From Streptomyces antnestii (lineage in GTDB: Bacteria > Actinomycetota > Actinomycetes > Streptomycetales > Streptomycetaceae), in assembly GCF_004005495.1 (NCBI RefSeq), contig NZ_RZYA01000011.1:1-64000 (forward strand): a DNA stretch of 64,000 nucleotides. The letters run 5' to 3'. The notes beneath the pieces are model-generated. The model did not search any database. It was not told the origin of the DNA and saw nothing but the letters and a program-made list of their open reading frames with translations. The first letter of the stretch is position 1. Each line of letters starts with the position of its first letter. Shown here piece by piece: positions 33,846 to 44,196 of the stretch. The translations under genes and the position numbers were made by a program.

Positions 33846-34997
33846 TTACAGGGCGGTACGGATGCGGGTGACAGCGGCCTCGATCGCGGCGGTGTCGGTG
33901 GGTGTCCACGCGCGCTCGGAGAGGCTGTGGACGGAGATCCAGCCGGTCATCGCTCCGCCGGTCTCGACGGGGGCGAGCATCTGGGCCTTCACTCCGTAGA
34001 CGTCGATCAGGGCCTGCGGCGGGTTGGGCGCCTCGTTGAAGTGCGGCTGGATCAGCGTCCGGCGGTTCTCTTCGAGCCACTCGACGGTGTTCAGGCGCCG
34101 CTGGTCGAGCGAGGAGTCGCGGCGGATGGAACGGACTCCGGTGCCGAGGGCCTCGCCGGCCGTGATGTCGACGTTCAGGTCGTGTTCCGGCAGGTCCACG
34201 CGGAACGTGGTGCGGTCGGCGCCCGTCTCGGCGAGCAGGCCGGTCAGGGTGTCCTGGATCAGGGCGCGCAGGCTGCCCGAGCGCAGCAGGTCGCCGTGGC
34301 CGGTGATCCGGGGCGCGGCGCCCGCGAGTTCGAGGGCCTTCCAGAGGGTGACGGTGACCGAGTCGAACACCGGGATGTCCAGGGTCTGTTCGAGCCGGTC
34401 GGCCTCACCGGCGCCGTGCACGTTCGTGCACAGGACCGTCACGGCGTGGGTGTCGCCCTCGGCCGCCTGCTCGATCTGACGGGCGACGTCGGCGGCGGGG
34501 ATCCGGCCGAAGGCCTCGTTGTCGTCCTCGTCGAACGGCTCCGCGAGGGAGCACTCGATGCCTTCCTTCGCGTACGTCGCGACGATCTGGTCGCACACGT
34601 CGCGGGTGTAGGGGAGCGCGAGCCCGAGCCGGGTGACGCCGTACGCCTTGCAGGCGTCGAGGAGGGCGAGGGTGGAGGTGGTGGCGGGGATCCCGGTCTC
34701 GGCGGTGATCGCGGCGGCGAGCGCGCGGTCGCGCTCGATGCCGAGCCACGAGCCCGAGGTGCCGTTCCACGCGATCACGTCGACCTTGGCGTCGGCGAGC
34801 TGGCGGGCGGCGGCGAGCATCGGCTCCAGGTCGAACTGGGAGTCGCTGTCGCCGTCGAGCGCGATGCGGGTGACGGGCACACGGGCGAAGTGGGCGGTCG
34901 CGGCGTCCGTGCCGTGCAGGAGCTTGTAGGTCTCCGGCTCCAGGGCGGTGTTGGACGACGGGGTGAGCATGCCCAGGCGGGGCGTGTTGCTGGTCAT
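33846..34997 (-). CDS. Asp/Glu racemase-superfamily enzyme fused to a GAF domain
   Basis: The 383-residue protein has an Asp/Glu racemase-fold domain (1-240) followed by a GAF-like domain (about 250-383, LNTVEWLEENRRTLIQPHFN to GGAMTGWISVHSLSER). Racemases and maleate isomerases use two cysteines. Here the first position is Gly in WNGTSGSW (G79), while the second Cys is kept in LCTNVHG (C190). A single Cys with Gly opposite is the pattern of arylmalonate decarboxylase, so a decarboxylase-like or isomerase-like reaction is possible. GAF fusion suggests allosteric control. ATGA overlap with the MFS gene shows one operon. Confidence 0.75.
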   Translation of the reverse strand: MTSNTPRLGMLTPSSNTALEPETYKLLHGTDAATAHFARVPVTRIALDGDSDSQFDLEPMLAAARQLADAKVDVIAWNGTSGSWLGIERDRALAAAITAETGIPATTSTLALLDACKAYGVTRLGLALPYTRDVCDQIVATYAKEGIECSLAEPFDEDDNEAFGRIPAADVARQIEQAAEGDTHAVTVLCTNVHGAGEADRLEQTLDIPVFDSVTVTLWKALELAGAAPRITGHGDLLRSGSLRALIQDTLTGLLAETGADRTTFRVDLPEHDLNVDITAGEALGTGVRSIRRDSSLDQRRLNTVEWLEENRRTLIQPHFNEAPNPPQALIDVYGVKAQMLAPVETGGAMTGWISVHSLSERAWTPTDTAAIEAAVTRIRTAL

Positions 34998-36331
34998 CGG
35001 GTGGCAAGCCTCTTCGAGTAGTCGATGACGAGGGACGAGAGGGTGAACAGGACACCGGCGCCGACGAAGTAGAGGAGCGCCCAGGTGTAGGACCCGGTGC
35101 CGCCGACGATGAAGCCGACGGCGATGGGGGTGACGATTCCGGCGATGTTGCCGGAGAGGTTCATGGCCGCGCCGACGACGCCGGCGTTCGCACGGCCGCC
35201 GAGGATGGACGGCAGGGACCAGAAGAGGCCGGCCCAGCGCAGGAAGAAGAGCACGCCGGAGAGCAGCGCGACGGCGGTCATGGCGTCGGGGACGAGGACG
35301 ACACCGAGGAGTCCGGCGACGACGGCGACGCCGGCCACTCCCATGAGGGTGCGCATCACACGGTTGACACTGGCGCCGGTGGCCTGCCAGCGGTCGTTGA
35401 TCCAGCCGCCGATGAGCTCACCGACGAAGCCCGCACCGAAGATGGCGAGGGTGGACCAGCCGATGGTCTTGATGTCGAAGCCCTTGGTCTCCGAGAGGTA
35501 GAGCGGGCCCCAGGTGAGGATGCCGTAGAAGACGCCGTTGAAGCCCATCCAGCCGAGGCACATGCCCCAGAAGGAGCGGTACTTGAGGTAGGCGCTGAGT
35601 GGGTTGCGCTTGTCGGTGCCGACAGCGGCGTCCTCGGCCGCGTGGGCGGCGTCGATGAAGTCGGCCTCGGCCGCGTTGACGCCGCGGTGGGCGCGCGGGG
35701 TGTCACGCAGGAACCAGAGGGCGAAGAAGCCGATGGCCGCGGTGAGGACACCGGCGACGACGAAGCTGATGCGCCAGCTGCCGGTCCAGGCGATGAGGCC
35801 GGAGATGGCGATGCCGCCGAGCGCGGAGCCGAGCGGCGCGCCGCCGTCCATCAGTACGGCGCCACGGCCGCGCTCCTTGGCGGGCAGCCAGTTGGCGTTG
35901 AGCTTGCCGCCGGCGGGCATGACCGGCGCCTCGACGGCGCCGAGGAGCAGGCGGAACCCGAGGAGGGAGCCGACGCCGGTGGCCGCGGCGGTGAGACCGG
36001 TCGCGGCGCCCCAGCCGATGCAGGCGCCGCCGGCCATGTACCGGGGGCCGAAGCGGTCGATGAGCCAGCCGCTGGGGATCTGCATGAGAGCGTACGTCCA
36101 GAAGAACGCGCTGAGGACGAAGCCGGTGACCTCTTTGGTGAGGTGCAGGTCCTTCGTGATGAGCGGCAGAGCCACCGAGACCGAGCCTCGGTCGATGTAG
36201 TTGAGCGACACTACGCCGAGAAGAAGGAGGAACACCTTCCAGCGGGTGCGGGAGGGCCGGGCGACGGAGGTGGCGACCCCGTCGGCCTCTGGTCTCTCGC
36301 TTGCGGTGTTTATCTGGTTGATCTTCGACAT
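34994..36331 (-). CDS. MFS transporter, anion:cation symporter (ACS) type
   Basis: The 445-residue membrane protein has 12 hydrophobic helices. The ACS/phthalate-permease traits are RTRWKVFLLLLGVVSLNYIDRG at the first helix (split by the signature NYIDR) and IPSGWLIDRFGPRYM (motif A). The family imports small organic acids such as phthalates, glucarate and nicotinate. The ATG at 36331 follows GAGGTC. It heads a minus-strand operon with the racemase/GAF (4-bp overlap), deacetylase, hydrolase and GPP34 genes, and is divergent from a GntR regulator. It probably imports the substrate that these enzymes degrade. Confidence 0.9.
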   Translation of the reverse strand: MSKINQINTASERPEADGVATSVARPSRTRWKVFLLLLGVVSLNYIDRGSVSVALPLITKDLHLTKEVTGFVLSAFFWTYALMQIPSGWLIDRFGPRYMAGGACIGWGAATGLTAAATGVGSLLGFRLLLGAVEAPVMPAGGKLNANWLPAKERGRGAVLMDGGAPLGSALGGIAISGLIAWTGSWRISFVVAGVLTAAIGFFALWFLRDTPRAHRGVNAAEADFIDAAHAAEDAAVGTDKRNPLSAYLKYRSFWGMCLGWMGFNGVFYGILTWGPLYLSETKGFDIKTIGWSTLAIFGAGFVGELIGGWINDRWQATGASVNRVMRTLMGVAGVAVVAGLLGVVLVPDAMTAVALLSGVLFFLRWAGLFWSLPSILGGRANAGVVGAAMNLSGNIAGIVTPIAVGFIVGGTGSYTWALLYFVGAGVLFTLSSLVIDYSKRLATR

Positions 36332-36433
36332 GGCGGACCTCGAAACGATGGACTTCGGGTACGTGCTGACGTGCAACTTCCGCGTTATGGCATCCCAAAC
36401 AATGAGGGAACTCCAGAGCCCCGTCAAGCGTTT

Positions 36434-36441
36434 GGTATACC
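36434..36441. promoter_or_regulatory. GGTATACC palindrome, candidate GntR operator
   Basis: TTTGGTATACCGTAA at 36431-36445 contains a perfect 8-bp palindrome centred 31 bp before the GntR start. TNGTNNACNA-like sites are used by FadR/FCD-subfamily regulators. From here the GntR protein could repress both itself and the divergent MFS operon. Confidence 0.5.
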
Positions 36442-36468
36442 GTAAGAGCAACTTTTCGGGGAGGACAT

Positions 36469-37179
36469 ATGACACAGGCCCAGACCCGGGGCGCCGCGCC
36501 CCTGACCGGGACCGTGTGGCTGCGGGACCAGGTCTGCGAGGGGATCCGCGACCAGATCATCACCGGCCGGCTCAAACCGGGCGACCGGCTGGTGGAGCGG
36601 GACGTGGCCGAGGAGTTCGGCGTCTCCCGCATCCCGGTGCGCGAGGCCATCCGCATCCTGATGAGCGAGGGCTTCCTCCAGGCCCTCTCGCCACGGCGCA
36701 TCGTCGTCAAGGAACTCTCGCGCCAGGACGTGGTGAACCTCTTCGACATGCGCGAGGCGCTGGAGGTCCTGGCGGCACGGCGCGCCGCGGAGAACGCGGA
36801 CGCGGCTCAGCTACGGACGATGAAGCGCCTGCTCGAGACCGCCCGCAAGGCCACGCTGGCCGGGCGCCCCGAGCGGATCTCGCACGCCAACACCGCCTTC
36901 CACCACCACATCGTCGAGACCGCGGGCAACGAACTGCTGGCCGCGACGCTCGAACCGCTGGAGGGCCGGCTGCACTGGCTGTTCCACCAGATCGACGACG
37001 CCGGCTCGGTGTACGAGGAGCACCGCCGGCTCTACGAGACGATCGCCGCGGCCGACGCCGAGGCGGCGGCGGCGTGCGCGCTCACGCACGTGCGCCACTA
37101 CCGGGAGGTGGCGCTGCGCCTTCTGTTCGACGAGGCGGACAGCATGCGGTCCGCGGATTCCGCGCCTGCCCGCCCCTGA
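36469..37179 (+). CDS. GntR family (FCD subfamily) transcriptional regulator
   Basis: The 236-residue repressor-type protein has an N-terminal winged HTH (about 18-75, VERDVAEEFGVSRIPVREAI) and an all-helical FCD effector domain (about 85-215). The metal/ligand His residues appear in SHANTAFHHHIVE and THVRHYREVA. The ATG follows GGGGAGGACAT. It is divergent from the ACS-type MFS operon and is the obvious regulator, responding to the imported acid or a product. Confidence 0.9.
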   Translation: MTQAQTRGAAPLTGTVWLRDQVCEGIRDQIITGRLKPGDRLVERDVAEEFGVSRIPVREAIRILMSEGFLQALSPRRIVVKELSRQDVVNLFDMREALEVLAARRAAENADAAQLRTMKRLLETARKATLAGRPERISHANTAFHHHIVETAGNELLAATLEPLEGRLHWLFHQIDDAGSVYEEHRRLYETIAAADAEAAAACALTHVRHYREVALRLLFDEADSMRSADSAPARP

Positions 37180-37240
37180 GATCCGGGTCCGGCCGGCCAC
37201 CCGTGACGCGGGGTGCGCCGGCCGCGTACGCGGGGCGCGC

Positions 37241-37753
37241 TCAGTGCCCGGCGACCAGCTTCACCCCCACCACTCCGACGCCGATCGCCGCGTCGACCAC
37301 GGCGGCCAGGCACGACACGAGCAGCCCGCCGCCCATCCGGCGGCCGCCCGCGTAGCCCCAGGCGGCGAGCCCCGCGATGTCCGCGCCGACCGCGGTCCAC
37401 AGGGCGGTGCTGAGGTGGAGGGCGCCGGTCGCGGACAGCGCGTCCATGAGAAGGGGCCCGGCCGCGGACGACAGCAGGGGGCTGGTCACGTACAGCATGT
37501 GCCGCACCTCGGCGCGGCCCGGGAAGCGCTTGTGCACGACGCGGTGCGACTGCACGTCCGCCACGAGGGTGGCCAGCCACAGGCCGACCGCGGTGCCCGC
37601 CACGTAGACGGCGGCGGTCCAGTGCTCCGTGTGCGGGTTCTGCGCGAGACCCACGACCACGGCGACCATGGTGATCGCCGCGTAGATGCGCTCCTTCAGC
37701 CGCTCGCGCAGCGTGTCGAGCAGCTCGCTTTTTTTCTCCGCGTCTCCAGCCAT
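37241..37753 (-). CDS. Small conserved membrane protein
   Basis: The 170-residue protein has a charged amphipathic start (AEKKSELLDTLRERLKERIY) and then about four hydrophobic helices separated by short loops, with AEVRHMLYVTSPLLSS between helices 2 and 3. I do not recognise the family beyond streptomycete membrane proteins of similar size. The ATG at 37753 was chosen over longer Gly/Arg-rich extensions. Confidence 0.65.
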   Translation of the reverse strand: MAGDAEKKSELLDTLRERLKERIYAAITMVAVVVGLAQNPHTEHWTAAVYVAGTAVGLWLATLVADVQSHRVVHKRFPGRAEVRHMLYVTSPLLSSAAGPLLMDALSATGALHLSTALWTAVGADIAGLAAWGYAGGRRMGGGLLVSCLAAVVDAAIGVGVVGVKLVAGH

Positions 37754-37803
37754 GGGGCGAACACTAAGTGCAGCGCCCACCGGGACACCGCCGCTGACCT
37801 GCC

Positions 37804-38589
37804 CTACGGCAGGCGCGCCACCCCGGCGTAGATCCCGCCGGCCTCCGCGGGCGGCGCGTCCGTGCCCCGGTACCACTCCGTCGCCGTCACGAGACCGGGC
37901 TCCACGAGGTCGAGCCCGGCGAAGAAGCGGCCGACCCCGTCCCTCGTCCGGAACCCCAGCTCGATCCCGCCCTTCGCGTACTCGGCCGTCACCTGCTCGG
38001 CCAGCTCGGGATAGATGTCGGACGACGCGTGGGACAGCACGAGGTAACTGCCGGAGGGCAGCGCCTCGAGGAGCGTGGCGACGATGTCGTACGGCTCCTG
38101 CTCACCGGGGATGAAGTGCATCAGCGCGATGAGCGACAGCGCGATCGGCCGGTCGAAGTCGAGCAGCTTGCGGGCGTGGTCGAGGATCTCGCCCGGTGCG
38201 CGCACATCCGCCTGGACGTAGTCGGTCATGCCCTCGGGGTGGCTGACGAGCAGGGCTTCTGCGTGCCTCAGGACGATCGGGTCGTTGTCCGTGTAGACGA
38301 CGCGGGACGTGGGCCGGACCTTCTGCACGATCTGGTGCAGGTTCGGCGCGGTCGGGATCCCGGTGCCGATGTCGAGGAACTGGTCGAGGCCGCTGCCCGC
38401 CAGCCATGCGACGGCGCGGTGCATGAACTCACGGTTCTGGCGCGCCGCGTCCCGCGCCTCGGGCGGCAGTTGCTCCCCCACTTCCTCGTCCACGGGGTAG
38501 TTGTCCTTGCCGCCCAAGAGATAGTCGTACACGCGGGCCGGGTGGGGCTTGCTGGTGTCGATCCGGGGGGTGGGCTTCGCTGCCGTCAT
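37804..38589 (-). CDS. SAM-dependent methyltransferase (DUF574 type)
   Basis: The 261-residue protein belongs to the actinobacterial DUF574 methyltransferase group. It opens with IDTSKPHPARVYDYLLGGKDNYPVDEE (the PHPARVYDYLLGGKDN stretch is diagnostic), has the SAM loop FLDIGTGIPTAPN, and later PIALSLIALMHFIPG. Substrates of this large paralogous family are unknown. It is transcribed alone on the minus strand, 66 bp beyond the start of nothing else obvious and 65 bp from the secreted protein gene upstream. Confidence 0.88.
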   Translation of the reverse strand: MTAAKPTPRIDTSKPHPARVYDYLLGGKDNYPVDEEVGEQLPPEARDAARQNREFMHRAVAWLAGSGLDQFLDIGTGIPTAPNLHQIVQKVRPTSRVVYTDNDPIVLRHAEALLVSHPEGMTDYVQADVRAPGEILDHARKLLDFDRPIALSLIALMHFIPGEQEPYDIVATLLEALPSGSYLVLSHASSDIYPELAEQVTAEYAKGGIELGFRTRDGVGRFFAGLDLVEPGLVTATEWYRGTDAPPAEAGGIYAGVARLP

Positions 38590-38654
38590 GGCGTGCAGTC
38601 TGCCACAGCAACTCGCCTGCCAGTACGGAAGGTTGGCCGGCGGCCCACGATCCG

Positions 38655-40091
38655 TCAGCTCACGCTGAGCGAGGTGTCGTCGACGACGAACGACGTCTGG
38701 AGCTTGGACCCTTCCGTGCCGGTCAGCTGCACCGTCACCGACTGCCCGGCGTACGCGCCCAGGTTGAACGTCTTGAGGGCGTAGCCGGAGCCCGCGTCGA
38801 GGTTGGAGTACGTGCCGAGCGTGGAGAGGACGGTGCCGGCATTGTCGAGGACCTGCACCTTGAGGGTGTCGTACGCGGTGGTGGTCGTCGTCTCGGCGGT
38901 GTCGACGTGGAGGTAGAGGCCGAGGGTGGCCGCGCAGCCGGTGGGGATGGTCACCGACTGGGACAGGGTGTCGGTGTGGGCGGCGCCGTAGCCGTTCAGC
39001 CAGGCCTTGTAGCTGCCGGTGCGGGCGGGTTCGGCCGGGTCGTTGTTGATGACGCCGGTGGACGCGGTCCAGGGGGCGCTGCCCGACTCGAAGCCCTGGT
39101 TGCCGAGGAGTTGGGCCGCGGTGCAGGTGCCGCCGCCTCCGCTGCTGCCGCTCGCCCCGGAGAGCCATTCGGTGGCGTTCAGCGCGAGGGCGGCGTCGGT
39201 GCCCGCGGGGTCGTCCCAGCCGTTGAAGAGGGTGTTGCCCGCCTGTCCGGTCCCGTCGTCGATCGGGGAGCTGTCGCCCCAGAACGCTACGCGGCCGCTG
39301 CCGAAGGTGCTGGTGGCGAAGAAGGCACCCGTGTTGCCGGAGTATCCGGTGCGGTAGACGACGCCCTTGACCGCGGCGTTGTCGGCGGGCTTGAGCGTGG
39401 CCGTGGTGCCGTTGCGGATGATGCTTCCGCCGACCTTGCCGAACGACCCGTTGATGACGGGGTCGGTGGTGGAGGTGATGGCCTTCGGGTTGTCGGTGGC
39501 GATGTTCAGGACGTCGACGGAGAAGCCGAAGGGGTCGGTGGAGTCGACGCTGTTGTTGGTCATGAGGTCGTTGATGACCTTGACCGCGTCGGCGCCGTCG
39601 TTGTTGCGGTCCGCGCCGGTGTGGTCGGAGACGAGAAAGAGCCCGCCGCCGTTCTTGACGAACGTCATGACGGCGGTCTTCTCGGCCGCGCTGAGCAGGA
39701 TGTTCGGCTCGGGCAGCACGAACGTGTCGAAGTTCTTGAGGTCGAGCGCCGACGTGGTCCCGTAGGTGATGGTGTTGCCCGCGGGCAGCGTCTTGAGGGA
39801 GTAGTTGCCGGTCTTCTGGAGGCCGACGCCCCAGGCCGAGATGGCTCCGGTCCAGTCTGTCTCGACCGTCGGGTTCGCCTTCTGGCCGAGCGGGTCGGGC
39901 TGGCTGGTGCCGATGATCCAGTCGGCGTTGCCGGCGGTCTCGGCCTTGGTGTTGTCGAAGAGCACGCGGTGGGGGGTCGCGGTGGCGGCCGGGCCGGCAT
40001 CGGCCTGACCTGCCGTCACACCGGCGAGGAGCATTCCGAGGACGGCGGCCGCGCAGGCGACGCGGCGGCGGGGACGTCTTGATCCGAGCAT
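38655..40091 (-). CDS. Secreted protein with GATase-like and carbohydrate-binding-like domains
   Basis: The 478-residue protein has a Sec signal peptide (1-32, ending GQADA). Residues about 40-320 look like a flavodoxin/ThuA-like class I GATase-fold domain, as in DUF4350-type proteins. It contains FDTFVLPEPNILLSAAEKTA, NGGGLFLVSDHTGADR and RVAFWGDSSPIDDGTG. After a Ser/Gly linker near 325, residues 335-478 form a jelly-roll with two Cys (LGNQGFESGSAPW, VVDDTSLSVS), like a carbohydrate-binding module. A binding or scaffold role on extracellular polymers is inferred. No catalytic motif is clear. Confidence 0.7.
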   Translation of the reverse strand: MLGSRRPRRRVACAAAVLGMLLAGVTAGQADAGPAATATPHRVLFDNTKAETAGNADWIIGTSQPDPLGQKANPTVETDWTGAISAWGVGLQKTGNYSLKTLPAGNTITYGTTSALDLKNFDTFVLPEPNILLSAAEKTAVMTFVKNGGGLFLVSDHTGADRNNDGADAVKVINDLMTNNSVDSTDPFGFSVDVLNIATDNPKAITSTTDPVINGSFGKVGGSIIRNGTTATLKPADNAAVKGVVYRTGYSGNTGAFFATSTFGSGRVAFWGDSSPIDDGTGQAGNTLFNGWDDPAGTDAALALNATEWLSGASGSSGGGGTCTAAQLLGNQGFESGSAPWTASTGVINNDPAEPARTGSYKAWLNGYGAAHTDTLSQSVTIPTGCAATLGLYLHVDTAETTTTTAYDTLKVQVLDNAGTVLSTLGTYSNLDAGSGYALKTFNLGAYAGQSVTVQLTGTEGSKLQTSFVVDDTSLSVS

Positions 40092-40227
40092 CCGTCATAC
40101 CTCCGTGAGGGGTGGGGAGAAGGCGGTGCGGGCGTCGAGTCTGCGCGCGTAGAACACCGTCCGTGCGGAGGGAGAGCCACGCGTGATTGAACAGTACATG
40201 GCAATCTGGTGCGCGGACAGGTGTCTG

Positions 40228-41097
40228 CTACAGCCCCATGCGCCGCGCGATCTCCTCGGTGTGCCGCAGCCTCGCCGGCGCGTCCTCGCCGAGCGCCGCG
40301 ACGACCCCCGCGACGACGGTCTCGATCACCGCGAGCGTCGGCACGAAGCTGTCGTACGGCGACGGCGTCGTGACGAGGCTGGTCAGTACGACCTCGGCGT
40401 GCGCGGAGACCGGGGACAGCCATCTGTCGGTGAACAGGACGACCTTTCCCCCCTGCCGCACGGCGAGTTCGGCCATGGTGACCTTGTCCTGCTCATAGCG
40501 GCGGAAGTCGAAGACGACCAGCACGTCACGGCGGGTGAGGGCGCCCAGGGTCGCGGTGCGCTCGACGTCGAGGGCGGGCAGCAGCTTGACGTCGTCACGC
40601 AGTTGCATCAGGTGCAGGCCCAGATAGTGGGCGAAGAGATGCGTGAAGCGGCCGCCGGCCAGGACGATGCGCCGCTTGCCGTCGGCCAGCAGGGAGACCG
40701 CGCGTTCCAGGTCGTGGGGCGGGAGCTCGGCGAGGGTCTGGGCCACGGCCGAGCTGAAGACGCCGGCGCCCCGCTGGATCAGCGAGTTCTCCCCGTCCGC
40801 CGTCTCGGTGAAGCGGCCGTGGTCGGCGGACTGGTACAGGGACAGGGGCGAGGCGTTGCGCTCGTCGAGCTCTTCGCGCAGGGCCGTCTGGAAGTCGGGA
40901 AACCCCTTGTAGCCGATCCGGTTGACGAAGCGGATGACGGTGGGGGCGCTCACGGCCGCCCGTTCGGCGAGCACGGCGATTGTCTCGAACCCGGCGGACG
41001 GGTAGTTGGCCAGCAGGACGCGGGCGACCTTGCGTTCGGCCGGACTGAGGTCGCCCAGCTTCTGCCGGATCACGTCGGCGAGTGCGCCGGAGGCCAT
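40228..41097 (-). CDS. MurR/RpiR family transcriptional regulator
   Basis: The 289-residue protein has an N-terminal HTH of the RpiR type (about 1-77, ERAAVSAPTVIRFVNRIGYKGF) and a SIS sugar-phosphate-binding domain (about 125-265, DGKRRIVLAGGRFTHLF, DVLVVFDFRRYEQD). It lies 156 bp downstream of, and on the same strand as, the ABC-transporter/M20 peptidase operon and probably controls it. RpiR proteins usually sense phosphorylated sugars, including muramic or aminosugar derivatives. Confidence 0.88.
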   Translation of the reverse strand: MASGALADVIRQKLGDLSPAERKVARVLLANYPSAGFETIAVLAERAAVSAPTVIRFVNRIGYKGFPDFQTALREELDERNASPLSLYQSADHGRFTETADGENSLIQRGAGVFSSAVAQTLAELPPHDLERAVSLLADGKRRIVLAGGRFTHLFAHYLGLHLMQLRDDVKLLPALDVERTATLGALTRRDVLVVFDFRRYEQDKVTMAELAVRQGGKVVLFTDRWLSPVSAHAEVVLTSLVTTPSPYDSFVPTLAVIETVVAGVVAALGEDAPARLRHTEEIARRMGL

Positions 41098-41253
41098 CGT
41101 GGGTTCCTTTCGCTTCGTCAGCGGGCGCGGGCCCGTGCCGCGAGCCTAGTGCCGACGGCCGGAGCCGGGCTCCCGGGCCCACCCGGATCGGCGGGGGCTC
41201 CCGCACCGGCCGACGGCGCGATGAAACCGGTGCGGGAGCGTCATGGGGCCGCG

Positions 41254-42464
41254 TCAGCCGCGGCGGCCGTCGCCGAGGTCGGCGATCAGCTCCGCCAGCA
41301 GGGCGACCCGGCCGGGGACGGAGGCGGTGTCCAGCCACTCCTCGGGGGTGTGGTCGGCGCCGCCGACCGGCCCGAGGCCGTCGAGGGTGGGCACCCCGCA
41401 GCCGGCGATCGTGTTCGCGTCACCCACCCCGCCCGTCGCCGCCCCGCCGAAGGACAGCCCGAGGCGCGCGCCGATGTCCCGGGCCCGGGCCAGCATGCGG
41501 CGGGAGGCGTCGGTCTCTTCCATCGGCGGGCAGGATTCCAGCTCGTGGACCTCGGCGCCGGTACCGGGAACGGCGGGCCGGCCGGCGAGCGCCCTGAGCG
41601 CGGCGACCGCCTCGCGCATGCCGACCTCGGTGACGGAGCGTATTTCGACGAGGAGTTCCGCCGCGGGGCAGACGATGTTGAACCGGTTGCCCGCGCGCAC
41701 GACACCGACGTTGAGGGTGACGCCGTCCCAACGGCCGTTCAGCGCCTGGATCGCGATGACGAGGTGGGCGGCGGCCAGGGCGGCGTTGGCTCCCCGTTCC
41801 GGTTCGATGCCGGCGTGGGCCGCGCGCCCGGTGACGGCGAGCCTGAAGTCGGCCACCCCCTTGCGGGCGATGACCAGGTCACCGTTCTCACGGGCGCATT
41901 CGAGGGCCAGGGCGTGGTGCACGCCCTCGGCGGCCCGCCGGGTGACCGGTCTGCTGACGGGGGATCCGATCTCCTCGTCGGGCGTGGCGAGGAAGACGAG
42001 TTCCGCGTAGTCCTCCCGGCCCGCGCGGTTGAGGATCTCGACGGCGGCGAGCCCCGCGACCAGGCCGCCCTTGTCGTCGCTCACCCCCGGGCCATGGGCG
42101 ATGCATTCCGAGACGGTGAACGGCCGTTCGGCGGCGGCGCCGTCCTCGAAGACGGTGTCCAGGTGCGCGGCGAGCAGGATCCTGCGGCCGCCGTCGGCCA
42201 CCGCGAGGCGGCCCTTTCTGCGGCCGACGAGGGCGTCGCCGACGCGCCGGCCGTGGGCCGGGGGCAGTGGCACCCGTTCGACGTCGAAGCCCAGGCGTTC
42301 GAGCTGGGCTCCGACGAGGTCGGCGACGCGGTCGACGCCGTCGGCGTTGTGGGATCCCGAGTCGACGGCGACGAGCCGGGCGAGGTCGGCGAGGTAGCGC
42401 GCCTGGTGCGCGTGGGCGTGGGACAGCAGCGTCTCGTCACGGGAGCGCTGCCGGGCAGGGGCGC

Positions 42465-42468
<4 letters not shown>
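41254..42468 (-). CDS. M20 family metallopeptidase (ArgE/CPG2-like)
   Basis: The 404-residue hydrolase has the M20 zinc ligands in LLAAHLDTVF and VSDDKGGLVAG, the catalytic Glu pair in TPDEEIGSP and the terminal His in GGADHTPEEW. A dimerisation domain with GRAAHAGIEPERGANA lies between. Such enzymes cleave N-acyl amino acids, dipeptides or glutamate conjugates in the cytoplasm. The GTG start overlaps the ATPase stop by 4 bp (GTGA). Coupling to an amino-acid-type importer suggests it hydrolyses the imported conjugate. Confidence 0.9.
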
Positions 42469-43225
<757 letters not shown>

Positions 43226-43229
<4 letters not shown>

Positions 43230-44194
43230 CGTGCCGGATCCTTCCGTGTGCGGGTGCGTGTTCCGGTGAGCAGTCCGCCGCACAGACGTCGCAGCGGTGA
43301 GGCGGCGGCACCGCGGGCCGTGCCGCGTCCGTAGCGGCGTTCGAGCCATGTCTGCGGGAGGCTCAGCAGGCTGACCAGGGCCAGGTACCAGAGGGACGCC
43401 ACCACCAGCATCGGGATGACCTGGTAGTTCTGCCCGTACACGTCCTGGATGTTGGACATCAGGTCGTGCGCGGCGATCACCGACACCAGGGCGGTCATCT
43501 TGAGCATGTTGATGGTCTCGTTGCCCAGCGGCGGGATGATCACCCGCATCGCCTGTGGCAGCACGATCCGCCGCATGGTGAGGGCCGGGCGCATCCCGAG
43601 GGAGTGCGCGGCCTCGGTCTGTCCGACGTCGACCGACTGGATCCCGGCGCGCACGATCTCGGAGGCGTAGGCGGCCTCGTTCAGACCGAGCGCGAGGAGG
43701 GCGGCGACGGACGGGGTGAGCAGGCTGTTGGTGTCGGCCTGGAAGAAGGTCACGCCGGTGAACGGGATGCCGATCATCACGTGTTTGTAGAGGGCGCCGG
43801 CATAGCCCCAGAAGATGATCTGGACGAGCAGCGGAGTGCCCCGGAAGACCCAGACGAACAGGGACGAGAGGCCGTACAGGACGGGGTCTTCGGAGAGGCG
43901 CAGGACGGCCACGAGGGTGCCGAGGACGAGGCCGAGGGTCATCGCGGCGGCGGTCAGCCACAGGGTGGTGGCGAGGCCGTCGAAGACGAGGCCGGCGAAC
44001 AGGTAGTGCCCGATGACGTCCCAGTGGAGGTTGCCGTTGCGCGCGAGCGAGCCGATGAGACCGGCCAGTGCGGCGACGGCGGCGACCGCGGCCACGGCAC
44101 GGCCCCAGTGGCGTACGGGGACGATGTGGGGGGTGTCGGGTGCGGGGCCGTCGCTGTGGCGTGGTGTGCCGGTGGCGGTGCTGGTCACGGACAT
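43226..44194 (-). CDS. Amino-acid-type ABC transporter permease
   Basis: The 322-residue protein has about five to six transmembrane helices and the His/Glu/Gln-permease EAA loop (EAAHSLGMRPALTMRRIVLPQA, split at GMRPALTMRR). An extra N-terminal helix is also present. FRGTPLLVQIIFWGYAGALY is diagnostic of the HEQRO permease class. It follows the binding-protein gene by 2 bp (TAGAGATG) and overlaps the ATPase gene. A single permease gene implies a homodimeric channel. Confidence 0.92.
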
Positions 44195-44196
44195 CT

